Made by a program: the position numbers and the translations under genes. Below the pieces are notes generated by a model. The model was not told where the DNA came from. It worked only from the letters and a program-made list of their open reading frames with translations, and made no database searches. Shown piece after piece: positions 17,091 to 25,748 of a stretch of 64,000 nt of DNA (its first letter is position 1; each line of letters begins with the position of its first letter). This DNA comes from UBA2287 sp037442025 (GTDB lineage Bacteria > Bacteroidota > Bacteroidia > Bacteroidales > Tenuifilaceae), in NCBI GenBank assembly GCA_037442025.1, contig JBBIRB010000002.1, positions 1 to 64,000 on the forward strand, written 5' to 3'.

Positions 17091-17098
17091 CAAAGTTA
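17091..17098 (-). promoter_or_regulatory. -7 element of the gamma-carbonic-anhydrase-like gene
   Basis: TAACTTTG on the minus strand fits TAnnTTTG and lies 14 nt before the start codon. No clear -33 TTG is present at 19 nt. Confidence 0.4.
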
Positions 17099-17202
17099 AT
17101 CCAAATAATATTTCACTCCGAAACCGATTTAACTCTAGTTAACATTGCGATAAAAATGTTTTAAAATATGACATTTATCGATTTACCATTGTATAAAATG
17201 GT

Positions 17203-17210
17203 TAATTTTG
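17203..17210 (+). promoter_or_regulatory. -7 element of korAB
   Basis: TAATTTTG fits the TAnnTTTG consensus in the 266-nt gap before korA. It would give a leader of about 125 nt. The -33 region is not recognisable. Confidence 0.45.
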
Positions 17211-17342
17211 TTCCCGAGTTAAATCAATCAAGCATCAACTAAGACACTACCTATCAAACATTTAGAATATTTAAGGTGCTTTTATCAGGCCTTTTACTTC
17301 TAAACTAAATGAAAGGAAAATCAACCAAATTACAAACCAGTT

Positions 17343-19196
17343 ATGGACAAACACAAACAGGTACTCGAACTTGAAAATGTGGTTATTCGGTTCTCGGGCG
17401 ACTCGGGCGATGGAATGCAGCTCACCGGAACCCTATTTTCCGACGCATCGGCTTTATTTGGCAATGGCGTAAGTACTTTCCCCGATTACCCATCGGAAAT
17501 TAGGGCACCACAGGGCACAATTGGTGGCGTTTCGGGATTTCAAGTGCATATTGGCAATAAAAAGGTAAATACCCCTGGCGACTTTTGCGATGTACTTGTA
17601 GCCATGAATCCAGCAGCTCTTAAAGCAAATGCCAATTGGGTGAAAGGAGGAGGAACCATTATAGTTGACAGTGACACCTTTAATGAAAAGGGTTACCAAC
17701 GTGCTGGTTATAAAACCACCGACGCTGTAGCTGAACTGAAACTCGAAGACTACAAGGTAATTTTTGCTCCCATTACCAATTTAACCAAGGAGAGTCTGAA
17801 GGAAACTGATTTGGACAATAAGAGTATAGTTCGCAGCAAGAACATGTTTGCTCTGGGAATGGTATACTACATGTTCGACCGCCCCCTTAAATTTACTGAG
17901 CATTTCTTCGAAGATAAGTTTAAAACAAAGCCTCACGTTATAAATGCCAATAAGAAGGTGCTTCGCGATGGTTTCAATTATGCAGCTAATATACAGGCAA
18001 TAGCCAACACCTACAAAATTCCTGCTGCCACAAGTATACTCAAAGGAGTATATCGTAACATTAATGGTAATACCGCAACCGCATGGGGATTTATAGCCGC
18101 TGCCGAAAAAGCGAAATTACCCTTATTCTGTGGTTCTTACCCAATTACTCCTGCTACCGAAATTCTTATTGAACTTTCTAAACGTAAAGATTTGGGCGTA
18201 AAAACCCTACAGGTTGAGGACGAAATAGCAGGGATTTGCACAGCCATTGGTGCTGCTTATGCAGGTAATTTCGCCGTTACAACCACTTCGGGACCTGGTC
18301 TTTCGTTAAAATCCGAGGCAATAGGCCTTGCAGTTATGACCGAATTGCCTTTGGTAATTGTGGACGTACAGCGTGGTGGCCCATCGACTGGATTACCTAC
18401 TAAAACAGAGCAGAGCGACCTGTCGCAGGCTCTATATGGTCGAAATGGCGAGTGCCCACTTGTAATTATTGCAGCAAGCACGCCCAGCAACTGTTTCGAC
18501 TATGCTTTCGAAGCTTCAAAAATTGCGTTGGAACACATGGTCCCCGTTATGCTACTGACCGACGGTTACCTAGCCAATGGCAGTGAGCCATGGCTTGTAC
18601 CTAGCATGAAAGACTTTCCTGAAATAAAGCCCCCCATTGTACCCGAAGGCACCCAAAACTACCTTACCTATGAGCGCGACCCTGAGCGGCTCAACCGTCG
18701 CTGGGCTTTCCCAGGCAAAAAGAGCCTTGAACATAGAGTTGGTGGACTTGAAAAGGATTTTCTGAAAGGAACCGTTTCTCATGACCCAATGAACCACCAA
18801 CGCATGACCGATATGAGACAGGCCAAGGTTGAAAAGGTTCAGGAGTTTATTCCAAAGCAGGAGGTACTTGGAAACCAGGAGGGTGAATTGCTGATTATAG
18901 GCTGGGGTGGAACATATGGGCATTTGCTAACAGCTGTACAAGAAATGAGGGCAGAAGGCAAAGATGTAACCCTATGCCACTTTAATTATATTAACCCATT
19001 ACCGAGTAATACTCGCGAAATTTTTAAGCGATACAAAAAATTGGTTGTTTGTGAGCTGAATATGGGACAAATGGCCAACTACTTACGAATGAACTTCCAA
19101 GAGTTCAACTACCTACAATTCAACAAGGTGCAAGGCCTGCCATTTACTGTTGTTGAACTTAAAGAAAAATTCAACCAAATTCTGGAGGGTAAATAA
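17343..19196 (+). CDS. korA: 2-oxoglutarate:ferredoxin oxidoreductase, fused gamma-alpha subunit
   Basis: With KorB it converts a 2-oxoacid (usually 2-oxoglutarate) plus CoA to the acyl-CoA, reducing ferredoxin. It can also run in the reductive direction. The 617-residue protein fuses a gamma domain (about residues 10-190, starting FSGDSGDGMQLTG and containing PDYPSEIRAPQGT) to an alpha pyrimidine-binding domain beginning near LPLFCGSYPITPATEIL, followed by a C-terminal domain with LLIIGWGGTYGHL. This fused form is common in Bacteroidota. korB follows after 2 nt. Oxygen-sensitive enzymes of this kind suggest low-oxygen metabolism. Confidence 0.93.
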   Translation: MDKHKQVLELENVVIRFSGDSGDGMQLTGTLFSDASALFGNGVSTFPDYPSEIRAPQGTIGGVSGFQVHIGNKKVNTPGDFCDVLVAMNPAALKANANWVKGGGTIIVDSDTFNEKGYQRAGYKTTDAVAELKLEDYKVIFAPITNLTKESLKETDLDNKSIVRSKNMFALGMVYYMFDRPLKFTEHFFEDKFKTKPHVINANKKVLRDGFNYAANIQAIANTYKIPAATSILKGVYRNINGNTATAWGFIAAAEKAKLPLFCGSYPITPATEILIELSKRKDLGVKTLQVEDEIAGICTAIGAAYAGNFAVTTTSGPGLSLKSEAIGLAVMTELPLVIVDVQRGGPSTGLPTKTEQSDLSQALYGRNGECPLVIIAASTPSNCFDYAFEASKIALEHMVPVMLLTDGYLANGSEPWLVPSMKDFPEIKPPIVPEGTQNYLTYERDPERLNRRWAFPGKKSLEHRVGGLEKDFLKGTVSHDPMNHQRMTDMRQAKVEKVQEFIPKQEVLGNQEGELLIIGWGGTYGHLLTAVQEMRAEGKDVTLCHFNYINPLPSNTREIFKRYKKLVVCELNMGQMANYLRMNFQEFNYLQFNKVQGLPFTVVELKEKFNQILEGK

Positions 19197-19198
19197 TC

Positions 19199-20224
19199 AT
19201 GGGAAAATACAACTATACACCACAAGATTTTAAAAGCGATCAGGAAGTACGTTGGTGCCCTGGCTGTGGCGACCACGCTGTACTTAATTCAGTTCACAAG
19301 GCCCTACCCGAAATATCGGAAATACTCGACTACAGCCGCGAGCGCTATGTTTTTGTTTCTGGAATTGGCTGTTCGAGCCGTTTCCCATACTACATGAACA
19401 CCTTTGGTTTCCACGGAATACATGGTCGTGCTTCAGCTATTGCTACTGGAATTAAGGTGGCCAATCCTCGCTTAAGCGTTTGGCAAATCACTGGCGATGG
19501 CGATGCCCTTGCAATTGGTGGAAATCATTTCATTCATGCGGTTCGCAGAAATATCGACATTAACATCCTGCTTTTTAATAACGAAATTTACGGTTTGACT
19601 AAGGGTCAATATAGTCCCACTTCAAAACTAGGTTCTGTTACAAAAACATCGCCCTTCGGAACGGTTGAGCATCCTTTTCGCCCGGGCGAATTGGTAATTG
19701 GAGCCCAGGGTACCTTTTTTGCCCGTTCGCTCGACGTTGAAGTGAAACTCACTTCTGAGATTATGATTGAGGCAGCTACCCATGACGGAACCTCGGTTGT
19801 TGAAATTCTTCAGAACTGTGTTATTTACAACGATCGTACCCATGCCGCCATAATCGATCGCGAATTCCGCGATGATAGAGTTGTTGTTCTCCGCCATGGT
19901 GAGAAAATGATTTTTGGAAAAGATAAGAACAAAGGGTTGGTGCTGAATGGCTTGAGTCTTAAAGTAGTTACCATTGGCGAAGATGGTTACACTTTAAATG
20001 ACATTATGGTTCATGATGCCTACGAACCAAACCCAGGCGTTCATATGATGCTCGCCAACATGAGCTACCCTGAATACCCAGTTGCCCTGGGTGTAATTCG
20101 CAAGGTAAGACATTCTACCTACGATGATAACGTTCGCGATCAGGTACTCGAAATCCAAAAAACTGCAAAAATCACCTGCGTTGACGACCTTTTAAACAGC
20201 GGAGAAGTTTACGAATTGAAATAA
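19199..20224 (+). CDS. korB: 2-oxoglutarate:ferredoxin oxidoreductase, beta subunit
   Basis: The 341-residue beta subunit binds thiamine diphosphate and the proximal iron-sulfur cluster. Visible are the cysteines of WCPGCGDHAVL and GIGCSSRFPYY, the HGRASAIATGIK segment and the thiamine-diphosphate motif starting GDGDALAIGG and ending NILLFNNEIYGLT. It begins 2 nt after korA, so the two are translationally linked. No ferredoxin-type delta subunit gene follows, so electrons must pass to an unlinked ferredoxin. A strong terminator lies just after the stop. Confidence 0.93.
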   Translation: MGKYNYTPQDFKSDQEVRWCPGCGDHAVLNSVHKALPEISEILDYSRERYVFVSGIGCSSRFPYYMNTFGFHGIHGRASAIATGIKVANPRLSVWQITGDGDALAIGGNHFIHAVRRNIDINILLFNNEIYGLTKGQYSPTSKLGSVTKTSPFGTVEHPFRPGELVIGAQGTFFARSLDVEVKLTSEIMIEAATHDGTSVVEILQNCVIYNDRTHAAIIDREFRDDRVVVLRHGEKMIFGKDKNKGLVLNGLSLKVVTIGEDGYTLNDIMVHDAYEPNPGVHMMLANMSYPEYPVALGVIRKVRHSTYDDNVRDQVLEIQKTAKITCVDDLLNSGEVYELK

Positions 20225-20240
20225 ACTTACCAAGATTATT

Positions 20241-20275
20241 ATAAAGAGAGGCTGGTGCCTCTCTTTATTTTTTTA
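20241..20275. terminator. Rho-independent terminator shared by korAB and pcrB
   Basis: A 12-bp perfect stem (20241-20252 and 20257-20268) with a 4-nt loop is followed by a T-run, a textbook terminator for korAB. The opposite gene pcrB ends at 20265, so its stop codon lies inside the right arm. Confidence 0.9.
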
Positions 20276-20987
20276 TTGCCGCAACCAACAACTCCAATTG
20301 GTAGGGATTTTCCTCAGCTGCAGTACCCACAACAACCATACTAGCTCCAGCATTTTTTGCATCGCGAAGTTGCTGTGGGCTCCTTAGCCCACCTCCTACT
20401 ATTAAAGGGATGGACACATTTGCTCTTACTTTTTCTATTATTGCAGGCGGAACAGGTGATTGAGCACCGCTGCCGGCTTCTAAATAAATAACTTTTAAGC
20501 CTAAAAGTTCTCCGGCTACTGCAGTTGCAACTGCAATGTCGGGCTTATTTGCTGGAATAGGCTTAGTATTACTAATATACTGAACAGAAGTGGTTACACC
20601 CCCATCAATTAATATATAGCCTGTTGGGATTATTTCAACTTGGCCTCCTTTAATACGCATGGCCACCTGTATGTGGTTACCAATCAGAAACTCCGGGTTC
20701 CTACCCGATATTAGAGTCAGAAACAGCATTGCATCGACATGGGGAGTGTACTGCAACGCGCTCCCGGGAAAAAGAATGAGGGGGAGCGATGAGTTGGACT
20801 TAATATTTTTTGCTATTTCTGATACATCGGTTGACACTAAACTACCACCAAGCAAAATGGTATCGACTCCGAAAGCTAATGCCCTTGTGCACAGTTCATT
20901 TACCTTACTAACATTCAATTTTTCGGGATCTAAAAGCAGTGCAAACGAACACTGGCTCTGATTCTCAAGAAGCTTGTGGTATAGCAT
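20265..20987 (-). CDS. Geranylgeranylglyceryl/heptaprenylglyceryl phosphate synthase family protein (PcrB-like)
   Basis: A 240-residue TIM-barrel prenyltransferase of the GGGPS/PcrB family, which joins a polyprenyl diphosphate to glycerol 1-phosphate. Motifs: ALLLDPEKLN near the start, DTILLGGSLVSTD, LFPGSALQYTPHVDAML, YILIDGGVTTSV, VIYLEAGSGAQSPV and the phosphate-binding LIVGGGLRSPQQL with VVVGTAAEENP. The ATG at 20985-20987 is preferred because it begins 2 nt after the preceding gene; the longer reading frame overlaps that gene by 37 nt. Bacteroidota carry family members close to archaeal ether-lipid enzymes, but a lipid product is not established here. It is last in the apparent ssb-gldE-gldD operon. 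Confidence 0.88.
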   Translation of the reverse strand: MLYHKLLENQSQCSFALLLDPEKLNVSKVNELCTRALAFGVDTILLGGSLVSTDVSEIAKNIKSNSSLPLILFPGSALQYTPHVDAMLFLTLISGRNPEFLIGNHIQVAMRIKGGQVEIIPTGYILIDGGVTTSVQYISNTKPIPANKPDIAVATAVAGELLGLKVIYLEAGSGAQSPVPPAIIEKVRANVSIPLIVGGGLRSPQQLRDAKNAGASMVVVGTAAEENPYQLELLVAAIKK

Positions 20988-20989
20988 AC

Positions 20990-21628
20990 CTACAGAGTTA
21001 TTGATTTGGGATCGAAGCAAACCCAAACCACATTAAAGTAACCAACATACGTATAATGCAATTTAAATTGCTGAACGAAGCCACCCAAACGAACGGAAGC
21101 TGAAAGAACACCACTTGGCTCAATGTTCAATATGGGGCGAATATTCATTTCGGTACCACTCAGCCCTTCCATCCCTGGCAATTTATAAAGCGCTTCTTTT
21201 GCGCTCCATATAAGAGCCAATCGTTTATTGTCGGTTAATTCGACCCACTTATTCTCCCTGGCAGATAGATATTTATGAGCAACATGTGAAAATGGTCGCG
21301 AATAGGATTCGATATCGATGCCAACATACCCGCTGGGACTTACAATTACAGCAACTAACGGATACGAATGGGTTATTGACAAGTGAGCCTTTGAGAAAGC
21401 AAGAAAAGGTCGCCGCGATGGATGGTATTTAACCAGGTTGTTATACCCAAATTCCCGAATAAGGGTACGTGCTGCAAGCCATTCGAGCCTTCTTCGGGGA
21501 TGGGTAATGCGATCGAGACCTGGGAAAAGTGTTCCACCAACAAACTCCTTCAGTTGGCTTTCGGTTTCTTCAACCCGCCAAATTCCCATAACATATTGGC
21601 CATTCCGTATAATTTCTATAAGTGCCAT
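20990..21628 (-). CDS. 4'-phosphopantetheinyl transferase (Sfp/HetI type)
   Basis: The enzyme attaches the phosphopantetheine arm of CoA to carrier proteins. The 212-residue length fits the Sfp class, not the short AcpS type. The signature pair is present: VGIDIESYSRP (Asp and Glu metal ligands) and, about 45 residues later, IWSAKEALYKLPG (the WxxKEA motif). An upstream HLSITHSYPLVAV segment matches the family. The carrier-protein target is unknown. The gene begins 6 nt after gldD and is followed by pcrB 2 nt later, so it is part of the same operon. Confidence 0.9.
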   Translation of the reverse strand: MALIEIIRNGQYVMGIWRVEETESQLKEFVGGTLFPGLDRITHPRRRLEWLAARTLIREFGYNNLVKYHPSRRPFLAFSKAHLSITHSYPLVAVIVSPSGYVGIDIESYSRPFSHVAHKYLSARENKWVELTDNKRLALIWSAKEALYKLPGMEGLSGTEMNIRPILNIEPSGVLSASVRLGGFVQQFKLHYTYVGYFNVVWVCFDPKSITL

Positions 21629-21634
21629 GCCCTA

Positions 21635-22246
21635 TCACCTTTCCCACCTAACCGTTTCCATCAGGTAAATTAAATCTTGGCCGAAAAAATCGATGGCAGG
21701 TGCAAGTGAATCCTTATTTGGTGTTGCAGAGAAATAGAGGGCTCCCCTTAAAAAATGGCGCGACGAATCGGTTACATAGAATTGCCACGAACTCGCAGCA
21801 TTTCCTTTAACCTGGTATAAAATTCCGAATACTCTGGCCGAATCATTTGAAAAAAAACGCTCATTAATGGCATCGGCCTTTTGAACATGCTTATAAGTTA
21901 GCTTGTATGTGTCCTCTATCAGGGAGTCGAGTCGGCCTCGAGCATCTTTATAACTTAAATGGATTCGCGCTTTATGCTTGGGAAAGTGAATATTAATCCA
22001 ATACTTTTCTGAAATTGCCGATTGATCGGGCTCAATACTTCCGTAGTTAGGATACATAAATCGGTAGGGAAATACTGAGTCGAAAGGTTTATATGTTTTT
22101 TCTGGAAAATCGATCCGAAAATATCCTCGCGGCTTAGGCATACTAGGTCCGCTACATGCACTAAATGCTGCAAGTATTGAAAGAGCAACAATAGTTGCAC
22201 TTAACCATTTAAATTGAAAAGAATCCACCAATTTCCCTTTATTCAA
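21635..22246 (-). CDS. gldD: Gliding motility lipoprotein GldD
   Basis: A 203-residue lipoprotein. The signal peptide ends in a lipobox with Cys31 (LAAFSACSG), followed by the GldD hallmark PKPRGYFRIDFPEKTY and a tyrosine-rich PYRFMYPNYG region. In Flavobacterium johnsoniae GldD is needed for gliding and associated secretion, and its gene lies beside gldE, as here. In non-gliding Bacteroidota it is usually read as an accessory of the type IX secretion system. The start is 38 nt after gldE. Presence of type IX substrates at the right end of the window fits. Confidence 0.88.
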   Translation of the reverse strand: MNKGKLVDSFQFKWLSATIVALSILAAFSACSGPSMPKPRGYFRIDFPEKTYKPFDSVFPYRFMYPNYGSIEPDQSAISEKYWINIHFPKHKARIHLSYKDARGRLDSLIEDTYKLTYKHVQKADAINERFFSNDSARVFGILYQVKGNAASSWQFYVTDSSRHFLRGALYFSATPNKDSLAPAIDFFGQDLIYLMETVRWER

Positions 22247-22284
22247 GTTAAAGTATTAAGTTCATGCAAATTTATAATAATGGG

Positions 22285-23607
22285 TTACTGTCCACCGGCA
22301 GTAACCTTAACGCGCTTAATTCTCTTATTATCAACCGAATCAATATTGAATCGGAAACTGCCATGGTTTATTGTGTCGTTCTTAGCAGGTATTTGGCCAG
22401 TTATTTCAAGTATTAACCCTGCAAGCGTTTCGGCTTCTCCTCTTACACTGTCAAATATAGTATCATCGAGGTTTAAAACTTTACAAAAATCATTTAAAAG
22501 TATTTTCGCTTCAAACATGTAGGTATTGTCATCGATTTTTGTGTACAGCATAGCCTCATCGTCGGACTCATCGGAAATTTCACCCACAATTTCCTCGAGT
22601 ATGTCTTCGAGAGAAATAATTCCACAAGTGCCACCATACTCATCTACAACAATGGCCATGTGTATTCGATTGCTTTGAAATTCAGACAGAAGCCCGCTAA
22701 TTTTTTTGCTTTCGGGCACAAAGTATGGCTTCCTCAGAAGGTTCTGCCAAGCATAATCCTCGTCCTGGTCGATATGAGGTAAGAGGTCCTTTACATATAG
22801 AACACCCTTAATATTGTCGAACGACTCGTCGAAGATAGGAATACGGCTATAGCCCGACTCCACAACCGTAGCTTTTAACTTATTGAAACTGGTAGATATA
22901 TCGAGCGCAACCACATCGAGTCGAGGTTTCATTATTTCACTTACATGAGTATGCCCAAAGGTTGCAATACCTTTGAGAAGCTTCTTCTCTTCGGGCTGGT
23001 GCCCAGAGGTAATTTCGAGAGCCTGACTGAGGTCGTCGATAGAAATTCTTTTCTGCCTAGCCGATATTCGCTTGCCAACAAATGCAGTCTTTGTCAGTAA
23101 AAAAGATAGTGGAGCAAAAAATCCGTTTATTACTAGCATTGGGAATGCCATTACTTTACTGAAAGGCAAAGGACGAGAGGTAGCTAATATTTTGGGCATT
23201 ATTTCGCCAAACAGAAGTAAAAGAGCTGTTATTAAAATAACTTGAAAAATGAAGCCAATCAATTTAGCCTGGCTAAAATCGACCAACGAATTGGTTACAA
23301 ACGCTGAAATAACAATTATTGCAACGTTAACAAAGTTATTGGCAATAAGAATTGTAGCTAAAAGTTTTTCGGGTTTATCGAGTAGATTCAATACTATTTT
23401 CCCTTTTTTATCGGAACTTTCTTGCATTCGTTTTATTTCGGAAGGGGATAGCGAAAAGAAGGCAGCCTCAGAACCAGAAATGAGTGCCGACATGAAGAGC
23501 AGCAAAAGAATAGAAACTATTCCCACTATTGCTGCCAACGAGAGCGGATAAAACTGAATGCTAAAAAGAATGGTTTTACCAAACAACAGAAAAGGTTCCG
23601 ATTCCAA
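22285..23607 (-). CDS. gldE: Gliding motility-associated protein GldE, CorC/CNNM family
   Basis: A 440-residue inner-membrane protein of the CorC/CNNM family: an N-terminal DUF21-type transmembrane domain with several helices (LAAIVGIVSILLLLFM, VNVAIIVISAFV, ILITALLLLFGEIMP), then a CBS pair (about residues 210-340, including IKGVLYVKDLLPHID and HMAIVVDEYGGTCGIISLED) and a C-terminal CorC/HlyC domain starting near YTKIDDNTYMFEAKI. Its relatives handle divalent cations, but GldE is defined by its partnership with GldD. It follows ssb by 32 nt. Confidence 0.88.
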   Translation of the reverse strand: MESEPFLLFGKTILFSIQFYPLSLAAIVGIVSILLLLFMSALISGSEAAFFSLSPSEIKRMQESSDKKGKIVLNLLDKPEKLLATILIANNFVNVAIIVISAFVTNSLVDFSQAKLIGFIFQVILITALLLLFGEIMPKILATSRPLPFSKVMAFPMLVINGFFAPLSFLLTKTAFVGKRISARQKRISIDDLSQALEITSGHQPEEKKLLKGIATFGHTHVSEIMKPRLDVVALDISTSFNKLKATVVESGYSRIPIFDESFDNIKGVLYVKDLLPHIDQDEDYAWQNLLRKPYFVPESKKISGLLSEFQSNRIHMAIVVDEYGGTCGIISLEDILEEIVGEISDESDDEAMLYTKIDDNTYMFEAKILLNDFCKVLNLDDTIFDSVRGEAETLAGLILEITGQIPAKNDTINHGSFRFNIDSVDNKRIKRVKVTAGGQ

Positions 23608-23639
23608 ATTACTCTAGTATTAGTTAAAAACTATCACCT

Positions 23640-24083
23640 TTAGAAAGGTAAATCGTCGGCACCATCAGCCCCAGGAATTTCTGGCTCAATAGGGTCGGTC
23701 ATTGGAGATATAGGTTGAGAAGAACCTTTAGTTGCTTGCTGTTCACCAGTACCCGATGGCCCCAGAAATCGGAAGGTTTGGCATTGAACTTCGGTGAAAT
23801 AGCGTTTGGCTCCGGTTTCTTTGTCTTCGTAAGAAGATGTTCGGAGCTTCCCCTCCACATAAAGGAGTTTGCCTTGCTTTACGTATTTCTCAACAATTTC
23901 CGCTTGTCCCCTCCAAACCACAATATTATGCCATTCAGTAACTGTTTGCCGTTGACCACTTTTATCGGTATAGGATTCGTTGGTGGCTAGAGGAAATCTT
24001 GCCACTGTTACGCCACCTTCAAGGTGCCTTATTTCGGGGTCTTTCCCAACATTTCCAATCAGAATAACTTTATTTAAGCTCAT
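23640..24083 (-). CDS. ssb: Single-stranded DNA-binding protein
   Basis: SSB coats single-stranded DNA during replication and repair and recruits partners by its C-terminal tail. The 147-residue protein has an N-terminal OB fold (SLNKVILIGNVGKDPEI, VEKYVKQGKLLYVEGKLRT) over about 105 residues, a Gly/Gln/Pro-rich linker and the acidic tip DDLPF, a proper SSB interaction tail. It is first in the ssb-gldE-gldD-phosphopantetheinyl transferase-pcrB run and has the best promoter match of this operon just upstream. Confidence 0.95.
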   Translation of the reverse strand: MSLNKVILIGNVGKDPEIRHLEGGVTVARFPLATNESYTDKSGQRQTVTEWHNIVVWRGQAEIVEKYVKQGKLLYVEGKLRTSSYEDKETGAKRYFTEVQCQTFRFLGPSGTGEQQATKGSSQPISPMTDPIEPEIPGADGADDLPF

Positions 24084-24115
24084 GGGTTCAGTTTTATGTT
24101 CAATGTGTAAAGTTA

Positions 24116-24146
24116 CAAAAATAATAGGTTAGTACAATGCCGCAAA
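24116..24146 (-). promoter_or_regulatory. Promoter of the ssb-gldE-gldD operon
   Basis: On the minus strand TTTG (complement of 24143-24146), a spacer of exactly 19 nt and TATTTTTG (complement of 24116-24123) give a full consensus match. Transcription would start about 25 nt before the ssb ATG. Confidence 0.7.
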
Positions 24147-24204
24147 CTAGTCAATTAAAACGATGTAATAACAAACCCAACGTAATCTATTCAATTTGTG
24201 TTCG

Positions 24205-25299
24205 CTATTTTATTGAATTTTCCTTATCTGAATTAATCATATATTTTTCAAATGGTTCTGCAGCCATAAAGTTATGAATAACTATTGGAACCGATAAATT
24301 GCCAACTTCAGCAATTCTATATATACTGTAATGGCGACTTACTACCGAATTGGGTTTATTTATTTCAACTATTAAAAACCTTACATGCAAATTCTGATGG
24401 CTTAACTTATGAGGAATTACAGATGTGAAATGGTTAATGTAAACCCCTCCTTTACCAAAAAGCCTACGCCATTGAGGCAGGGCTATCATTTCTTCAAGTG
24501 AAATATTCCCGTCTGTTTCTATTAAAGGAAATTGGTAAAGCGATTGCCAAATATCCTTCCCTTCTCTCTTCGATAAGAATGTGTACTCCTTGCATTTAAT
24601 TATAATAAAGGTTAGATACCTATCTCGCACCTTCAGTTTGGCAGCCTTTATTGGCAATTTTGAAACTAAGTTATTTCTGAATGCGTAGCAAACAGTATTA
24701 AAAGGGCAACCCTTGCAAAATGGCGACAGAGGTACACATTGTAGCGCCCCAAAGTCGAGCAGCGCCTGATTGAATAAATTTGCTTTTCCCGTGGGCATAA
24801 GTTCATGAACAATTTGGTAATATACGCCCTTGCCTTTCGCTGTAAAAGGGGAGTCGAACAAACCAAAAAATCTAGAAATAACACGATACACATTGCCATC
24901 GATGGCCGGTACTGGAATATTGAAGGCGAAGGAGGCTATTGCACCAGCAGAATAGGGGCCCAACCCCGGAATGTGAAGAAGATCAGAATACGACTTAGGC
25001 AAAACACCATTATGCTTTTCAATGACCCATCGTGCACCTTTTTGTAAATTACGGGCTCTAGTATAATAACCCAAACCCTGCCATACTTTCAGCACCTTAT
25101 CCTCGTTGGCATTGGCCAAATGACTTATGGTTGGGAATTCCTCAATGAAACGCAAATAGTACTTAGTGCCCTGGCCCACTCGAGTTTGCTGCAGAATAAC
25201 CTCCGAAACCCATATAAGGTAAGGATCAGTAGTATTTCGCCAAGGTAAATCCCTTCGGTTTTTTTGGTACCATTCGAGAAGCACACGACTAAATTCCAT
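24205..25299 (-). CDS. mutY: A/G-specific adenine DNA glycosylase
   Basis: MutY removes adenine mispaired with 8-oxoguanine. The protein has the helix-hairpin-helix region with LLHIPGLGPYSAGAIASFAF, the catalytic Asp in PAIDGNVYRVISR, and an iron-sulfur cluster loop CVPLSPFCKGCPFNTVC with the family C-x6-C-x2-C-x5-C spacing. A NUDIX-like C-terminal domain follows. The ATG at 25297-25299 (364 residues) is preferred over a TTG six codons upstream. It lies upstream of ssb on the same strand with 121 nt between them, which contain a separate promoter. Confidence 0.93.
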   Translation of the reverse strand: MEFSRVLLEWYQKNRRDLPWRNTTDPYLIWVSEVILQQTRVGQGTKYYLRFIEEFPTISHLANANEDKVLKVWQGLGYYTRARNLQKGARWVIEKHNGVLPKSYSDLLHIPGLGPYSAGAIASFAFNIPVPAIDGNVYRVISRFFGLFDSPFTAKGKGVYYQIVHELMPTGKANLFNQALLDFGALQCVPLSPFCKGCPFNTVCYAFRNNLVSKLPIKAAKLKVRDRYLTFIIIKCKEYTFLSKREGKDIWQSLYQFPLIETDGNISLEEMIALPQWRRLFGKGGVYINHFTSVIPHKLSHQNLHVRFLIVEINKPNSVVSRHYSIYRIAEVGNLSVPIVIHNFMAAEPFEKYMINSDKENSIK

Positions 25300-25371
25300 C
25301 AAATCAGATTTTAACAAAAATTTTTATTGCAAAATAATAGATTTGAATTTTATTTATAAGTATAAATCGCT

Positions 25372-25379
25372 TATATTTG
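25372..25379 (+). promoter_or_regulatory. -7 element of the HU gene
   Basis: TATATTTG fits the TAnnTTTG consensus, 55 nt before the ATG of the HU gene and in an AT-rich region. A TTTG is present further upstream (25342-25345) but the spacer of 26 nt is too long to be a standard -33 box. Confidence 0.55.
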
Positions 25380-25434
25380 CAGTCCGAATTTCACGAATTA
25401 ACCATAATTTATTGATAATTAAAGATTTTTAAAA

Positions 25435-25722
25435 ATGACAAAAGCTGATATCGTAAACGAGATTTCTAAGAGCACAGGAATCGAAAAGGTAACCGTTCAG
25501 AGAACTGTTGAGGCTTTCATGGAATCCGTTAAGGACTCTTTAGTAAAAGAGAAAAACGTATACCTACGTGGGTTTGGTAGTTTCATCGTTAAAAAGCGCG
25601 CTAAGAAAACTGCACGTAATATTTCGAAGAACACCACCATTATCATTCCTGAGCATTTCATTCCTTCTTTTAAGCCTGCTAAATCTTTCGTTTCTAAGGT
25701 TAAGAACCACGTAAAGAAGTAA
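25435..25722 (+). CDS. HU-family DNA-binding protein
   Basis: A 95-residue histone-like protein that bends and compacts DNA as a dimer. It starts with the HU helical part (MTKADIVNEISKSTGIEKVTV), continues with VYLRGFGSFIVKKRAKKTARN and ends with the DNA-clasping arm and KPAKSFVSKVKNHVKK. Length and charge are typical of HU. It lies 26 nt before the 30-residue basic gene and upstream of RNase G, a conserved order in Bacteroidota (mutY / HU / small protein / rng). Confidence 0.93.
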   Translation: MTKADIVNEISKSTGIEKVTVQRTVEAFMESVKDSLVKEKNVYLRGFGSFIVKKRAKKTARNISKNTTIIIPEHFIPSFKPAKSFVSKVKNHVKK

Positions 25723-25748
25723 TTTATTAACTCTAATACAATACGAAC

